This document shows positions 60,468-64,000 of a DNA stretch of 64,000 bases, piece by piece; the stretch's first letter is position 1, and each line of letters starts with the position of its first letter. This DNA comes from Oscillospiraceae bacterium (GTDB taxonomy: Bacteria > Bacillota > Clostridia > Oscillospirales > Oscillospiraceae): contig JAFRMX010000009.1 in the NCBI GenBank assembly GCA_017430455.1, positions 1 through 64,000 on the forward strand, in the 5' to 3' direction. Position numbers and translations under genes: made by a program. The notes beneath the pieces are model-generated. The model saw only the letters and a program-made list of their open reading frames with translations. It was not told the DNA's origin and searched no databases.

Positions 60468-61022
60468 ATGACATATGAGATAGACATAGCCGGGCTTAAG
60501 AGAGATCTGCCTCTGTGCAAGGTTACTGACGACCTCTATATCGGTGCTTTCGTAATGTTCGGCGACGTAGAGCTGACCGTACATTGCGCAAAGGAACTCT
60601 TGAAGCGCGCACCGGAATATGACTACATGCTCGCGCCCGAGGCAAAGTCGATCCCTCTTATCTATGAGATGGCCCGTCAGACCGGCGCCAAAAAATACTT
60701 CATTGCCAGGAAAAAAGCCAAGGCTTATATGAAGGGCGTGTTTGAGGTCTCCGTCAAGTCGATAACCACCATGGGAGTTCAGAAACTGGTCCTTGATACC
60801 GAGGACGCTGCAATGATCAAAGGCAAGAGAGTTTTGATAATAGATGATGTTATCTCTACCGGAGAGTCGCTCCGCGCGACAGAGACTCTGGTCAATGAAG
60901 CGGGAGGAATAATTGCCGGAAGGATGGCTGTCCTGGCAGAGGGAGACGCTTACGACAGGGAAGATATATGCTGCCTTGCAAAGCTGCCCGTATTCAATCC
61001 CGACGGAACGGTCAAAAACTGA
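60468..61022 (+). CDS. Phosphoribosyltransferase, adenine/xanthine type
   Basis: The 184-residue protein has the PRPP-binding motif VLIIDDVISTGESLR (near 123-137) and starts MTYEIDIAGLKRDLPLCKVT. This matches a purine phosphoribosyltransferase family related to Apt/Xpt. The hood that sets base specificity is not clear to me, so adenine or xanthine cannot be separated. CGGAGGA precedes the ATG. It lies between two strong terminators, so it is a single-gene transcript. Confidence 0.85.
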   Translation: MTYEIDIAGLKRDLPLCKVTDDLYIGAFVMFGDVELTVHCAKELLKRAPEYDYMLAPEAKSIPLIYEMARQTGAKKYFIARKKAKAYMKGVFEVSVKSITTMGVQKLVLDTEDAAMIKGKRVLIIDDVISTGESLRATETLVNEAGGIIAGRMAVLAEGDAYDREDICCLAKLPVFNPDGTVKN

Positions 61023-61039
61023 AGCTGAACAGAATAATG

Positions 61040-61068
61040 AAAAAGCGCGGATTCCCGCGCTTTTTTTG
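61040..61068. terminator. Terminator between phosphoribosyltransferase and lon
   Basis: AAAAGCGCGG-ATT-CCCGCGC then TTTTTTT. The genes converge here, and A/T tracts on both sides let it serve both. Confidence 0.85.
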
Positions 61069-61081
61069 TTGTTATTATAAG

Positions 61082-63355
61082 TCATGGTTTAAGCTCCAGA
61101 GCATTCAGGACTTCGCTCACTTCTTTCACTGGGATGATCTCAAGCGAGGATCTGACTTCTTCAGCGACATCCCGCAGATCTTCAATGTTGTCGGAAGGAA
61201 TAAAGACTTTTTTTACCCCGGCTCTCTGGGCAGCCATAAGCTTTTCAGGAAGACCCCCGATTGGGTTGACTCCGCCTCTTAGCGAGACTTCACCGGTCAT
61301 CGCAACAGCGGGTGAAACAGGTGTGCCGTTGAGCAGAGAAGCAATCGCGGAAGTCAGAGCGATACCCGCGGAAGGTCCGTCTTTGGGTGTGGCGCCGTCA
61401 GGGACATGGATGTGCAGATCGTTCTTCTCCAGGAGCTCTGCCTTGTCGGGGTAAACGGACTTGACCAGGCTTACCGCGATCTGCGCGCTCTCTTTCATAA
61501 CGTCACCCAGCCGGCCGGTAATTGTAAGTTTTCCCGTTCCTTTGGTGAGCAGCGTCTCAATATAGAGGATCTCACCGCCCACAGGTGTCCAGGCAAGACC
61601 GGTTATGACGCCTGGCCTTGCGTTTTCAGGCACATGCCTGTGAGGAATGGGGTGGTCTTCCAGAACATCGCGCAGATTCTCCGGCGTGACGGTAAGACTG
61701 CTGCTCCCGCCTCTTACCAGTTCTACCGCCTCAGTGCGGCAGAGAGTCTCAAGTCTCTTTTTCAGACCTCTGACTCCGCCTTCTCTTGTGTAATCGGTGA
61801 TTATGGTCTCAATAGCCTCGTCGGTAACACTGAGCTGCTCGTCCTTGAGCCCGACGGATCTCATGGCCTTAGGCAGCAGATGCCTTTTTGCGATCTGGAG
61901 TTTTTCGATCGGAGTGTAACCCTGGAACTGGATGACTTCCATGCGGTTTAACAGCGGCTCCGGTATGGAATCGAGAGAGTTTGCGGTGCAGATAAAGAGC
62001 ACGTTCGAAAGATCATAGGGGACATTGAGATAATGGTCCGTGAAAGTGCTGTTCTGCTCCGGATCCAGTACCTCGAGCAGAGCGCTTGCGGGGTCTCCGT
62101 TATATGAGCCGTAAAGCTTGTCCACTTCGTCAAGGACCATTACGGGGTTTGAAACGCCGCACTTGCTGATCCCGTCCATTATTCTTCCGGGCATAGCTCC
62201 GATGTATGTGCGCCGGTGGCCTCTTATATCCGCCTCATCTCTCGCGCCGCCGAGAGAGACTCTGACATATTCTCTCTGCAGAGCCTTGGCAATGCTCTGA
62301 CCTATGCTCGTCTTGCCCGTACCAGGAGCTCCGACGAACAGAAGTATTGAACCGGACTGCTGACGTTTGAGACTCATTACGGCGATCTGCTGGATAATGC
62401 GCTCCTTGACTTTCTTTAGTCCGTAGTGTTCCTCATCCAGAACTTTGGCCGCTTCATCAAGCGAGATGTCCTTCGGCTTCTCCTTTTTCCAGGGCAGTCC
62501 CGCCAGAAAATCCAGATAGTCGTAAAGAAGAGCAGATTCTGCTCCCTGTCCCTCGTGCTTGAGACGGGACAGGACCTTGTCAGCTTCCTTGCGGGCGGTC
62601 TCGTTCATTCCGGACTCTTCTATCTTTATCTCGAGCTTTCTTATGTCCGTGACATTTTCGGGATTCATCTCGTCGAGCTCACGCTGCAGATACTCCATCT
62701 GCTTGCGTATGGCGGATTCCCTGTATATCTTCTGATGATCCTCTTCCTGGGCGTGTTCGGCTTCTCTGTTCACCTTGTTCATCTCAAGGTTTTCGTAGAT
62801 CAGCTTCTCAAGAAGCTCCGTCCTTTTTGCCACACTGTCTTCTGCGAGCACCGCGTAGCGCTCCGAATTCGAGCTCAGCATCCAGGGAGACATCACAACG
62901 GCGGCCTCGCCTATGCTGTTCCACTGGGCGATGAACCCGCGTGCAGCCTGGCCCCACTGAAAGCTTTCGGAAAACTTCATCATTGCAGTCTTTACCGAAT
63001 ACAGTTTTCTGCGGGCTTCCTCAGGGTCCAGATCGTTTATGTCGTTCCTGCGGGAAATGGTCAGATCGATAGTATGGTCGCGATATACCGCCACATCGTC
63101 TATATTCACGCGGTTCGAGGTCCTGAGCATAATAAATCCGTTGCTGTTTACCTCTGCAATAGTCGCGCGAAGCCCGATCGGATAGAAGCTGTCTGAAGCA
63201 AATTCCTCACGCTTCAGGTCCTCTTTGGCAACCACGATGACGAGCTTGTCATCTGCAACAGCAGATCTGCCCGTTACTTTTTCATAGGTATCGGTCTTGA
63301 TATAGATGTTCGCGTCCGGAACGACAAGAATGTTGTAAATGGGAAATACGTTCAT
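61082..63355 (-). CDS. lon: ATP-dependent Lon protease
   Basis: The 757-residue LonA-type protein has an N-terminal substrate domain, a central AAA+ domain with Walker A GAPGTGKTS (near 342) and Walker B VMVLDEVDK, and a C-terminal protease domain with catalytic Ser in PKDGPSAG (near 660) and Lys in GGLPEKLMAAQRAGVKKVF (near 703). The N-terminal domain (MNVFPIYNILVVPDANIYIK) is diverged from the enterobacterial form. The start at 63355 has AGGAGA upstream. A CIRCE operator lies 22-48 bp upstream, indicating HrcA control. Confidence 0.95.
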   Translation of the reverse strand: MNVFPIYNILVVPDANIYIKTDTYEKVTGRSAVADDKLVIVVAKEDLKREEFASDSFYPIGLRATIAEVNSNGFIMLRTSNRVNIDDVAVYRDHTIDLTISRRNDINDLDPEEARRKLYSVKTAMMKFSESFQWGQAARGFIAQWNSIGEAAVVMSPWMLSSNSERYAVLAEDSVAKRTELLEKLIYENLEMNKVNREAEHAQEEDHQKIYRESAIRKQMEYLQRELDEMNPENVTDIRKLEIKIEESGMNETARKEADKVLSRLKHEGQGAESALLYDYLDFLAGLPWKKEKPKDISLDEAAKVLDEEHYGLKKVKERIIQQIAVMSLKRQQSGSILLFVGAPGTGKTSIGQSIAKALQREYVRVSLGGARDEADIRGHRRTYIGAMPGRIMDGISKCGVSNPVMVLDEVDKLYGSYNGDPASALLEVLDPEQNSTFTDHYLNVPYDLSNVLFICTANSLDSIPEPLLNRMEVIQFQGYTPIEKLQIAKRHLLPKAMRSVGLKDEQLSVTDEAIETIITDYTREGGVRGLKKRLETLCRTEAVELVRGGSSSLTVTPENLRDVLEDHPIPHRHVPENARPGVITGLAWTPVGGEILYIETLLTKGTGKLTITGRLGDVMKESAQIAVSLVKSVYPDKAELLEKNDLHIHVPDGATPKDGPSAGIALTSAIASLLNGTPVSPAVAMTGEVSLRGGVNPIGGLPEKLMAAQRAGVKKVFIPSDNIEDLRDVAEEVRSSLEIIPVKEVSEVLNALELKP

Positions 63356-63376
63356 ATGATTCTCCTGATATCCGTG

Positions 63377-63403
63377 TTAGCACTCAAATTAAATGAGTGC
63401 TAA
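63377..63403 (-). promoter_or_regulatory. CIRCE operator (HrcA-binding site) before lon
   Basis: TTAGCACTC (63377-63385) - N9 - GAGTGCTAA (63395-63403) is a perfect CIRCE element. It is 22 bp from the lon start codon. No hrcA, groES or dnaK gene is in the window. Confidence 0.95.
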
Positions 63404-63413
63404 TGCCTGGGTG

Positions 63414-63448
63414 AAAATTAAGGCATCCGGCACGGATGCCTTAATTTT
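63414..63448 (-). terminator. Terminator after the symporter gene
   Basis: AAAATTAAGGCATCC and GGATGCCTTAATTTT form a perfect 15-bp stem. It ends the symporter transcript before the lon promoter. Confidence 0.85.
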
Positions 63449-63521
63449 GTACGGCCTTATATTAAAATTTTCCTCCAAATTTGTCAAGCATGTTCACAAA
63501 ATTTTTAAAATTTTGATCCGG

Positions 63522-64000
63522 TCAATCGGCTACAGCTGCATCAAAGATATCTGTCACCTCTTTTGAAGGAGCTTTTGTGAGCAGTGTTACGACGACTGAA
63601 GCTATGAGTCCGCAGAGGAAACCGGGGACAATTTCGTAGATACCTGTTGAGGAGAAACAGTAGAGCCATATGATATCTGCAAGAGCTCCGGCGATGACTC
63701 CCGCACAGGCACCGGCGTAATTGAACCTTCTCCAGAAATAGCTCAGGATCATTACAGGGCCGAAAGCGGCGCCGAAGATACCCCATGCATTCTCCACCAG
63801 ATTCATGATCGCCTGAGCGCCCGAGCCTTTTGATGAGGATATCAGGAAGGCGACGATGGCGCAAAGCATAACGACCAGTCTTCCGACCCACAGCATCTCC
63901 CTGTCACTTGCATTCTTGCGGAACAGAGGCTTGTATATATCCGACGCAAAGGAACTGGATGCGACGAGCAGCTGGCTGTCTGCCGTGGAGACGGCGGCGG
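63522..64000 (-). CDS. PutP-type sodium/solute symporter, C-terminal part (cut by window edge)
   Basis: At least 159 residues of the C-terminal half are visible. AVSTADSQLLVASSSFASDI is a hallmark of the sodium:solute symporter family around helix 8-9; the following helices (LVVMLCAIVAFLISS, then GIFGAAFGPVMILSYFW and GVIAGALADIIWLYCF) fit PutP-like proline transporters. The start lies beyond 64000. Proline is the likely substrate of close relatives, but other SSS carriers cannot be excluded. Confidence 0.85.
   Translation of the reverse strand, partial: AAVSTADSQLLVASSSFASDIYKPLFRKNASDREMLWVGRLVVMLCAIVAFLISSSKGSGAQAIMNLVENAWGIFGAAFGPVMILSYFWRRFNYAGACAGVIAGALADIIWLYCFSSTGIYEIVPGFLCGLIASVVVTLLTKAPSKEVTDIFDAAVAD

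Noticed and set aside
63466..63521. tRNA or small RNA gene between lon and the symporter
   Set aside because: Only an A/T-rich stretch and the terminator hairpin are visible; no cloverleaf.

Overview
The window looks like a chromosome segment of an anaerobic, low-to-mid GC Firmicute of the Clostridia type. The reasons are family-level: desulfoferrodoxin, ferredoxin and pyrimidine-nucleoside phosphorylase genes, an mreC-mreD-PBP2 operon after a U32 peptidase, a DnaD plus DnaC-like loader pair, a CIRCE box, strong AGGAGG-type ribosome sites and extended -10 (TGnTATAAT) promoters. I cannot name the species.

Region 1 (1-7.8 kb) is a prophage or prophage-derived segment. On the minus strand it has a LexA-like repressor, a sigma-region-4 protein, three early/replication-type proteins, a late-regulator-like protein, the terminase large subunit and the start of a portal gene that runs off the window. 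On the plus strand it has a WYL regulator, a four-helix-bundle protein, ssb and a small HTH protein. Five gene junctions here carry a degenerate heptamer repeat (CACTGTG/CACTGTA). Two arrays lie exactly between a perfect Shine-Dalgarno sequence and the start codon.

Region 2 (7.8-40 kb) is accessory. It holds an MFS transporter and three paralogous pairs, each a MarR-type regulator with a large membrane protein made of an N-terminal anchor, an external alpha/beta-hydrolase domain and about eight C-terminal membrane helices. Between them lies a defence-type island: an mcrC remnant; a four-gene type III restriction locus (SNF2 helicase, DUF4391, Mod, Res); a RhuM-like/Doc pair; a DUF2806-like protein; a 990-residue SIR2-domain protein; a CBS protein; two BrnT/BrnA toxin-antitoxin pairs; a Fic protein whose catalytic His is replaced by Gln; and a MutT-type Nudix hydrolase. 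Intergenic DNA is full of REP-like elements (GGATTGCC...GGCAATGAC type), a longer composite version, and a repeated terminator hairpin. Some repeats have formed the stop codons of neighbouring genes.

Region 3 (40-64 kb) is core chromosome: YbaK deacylase, TSCPD protein, ferredoxin, pyrimidine-nucleoside phosphorylase, glyoxalase, DnaC/DnaD-like replication proteins, U32 peptidase, MreC, MreD, PBP2, methylglyoxal synthase, HisS, AspS, ComM/YifB ATPase, desulfoferrodoxin, ThiI, CinA, HtrA, a phosphoribosyltransferase, Lon preceded by a CIRCE operator, and a PutP-type sodium symporter cut by the window end.

The strongest candidates for something undescribed are the triplicated MarR/membrane-hydrolase pairs with inverted repeats in two of their divergent promoters, and the heptamer arrays that separate ribosome-binding sites from start codons.
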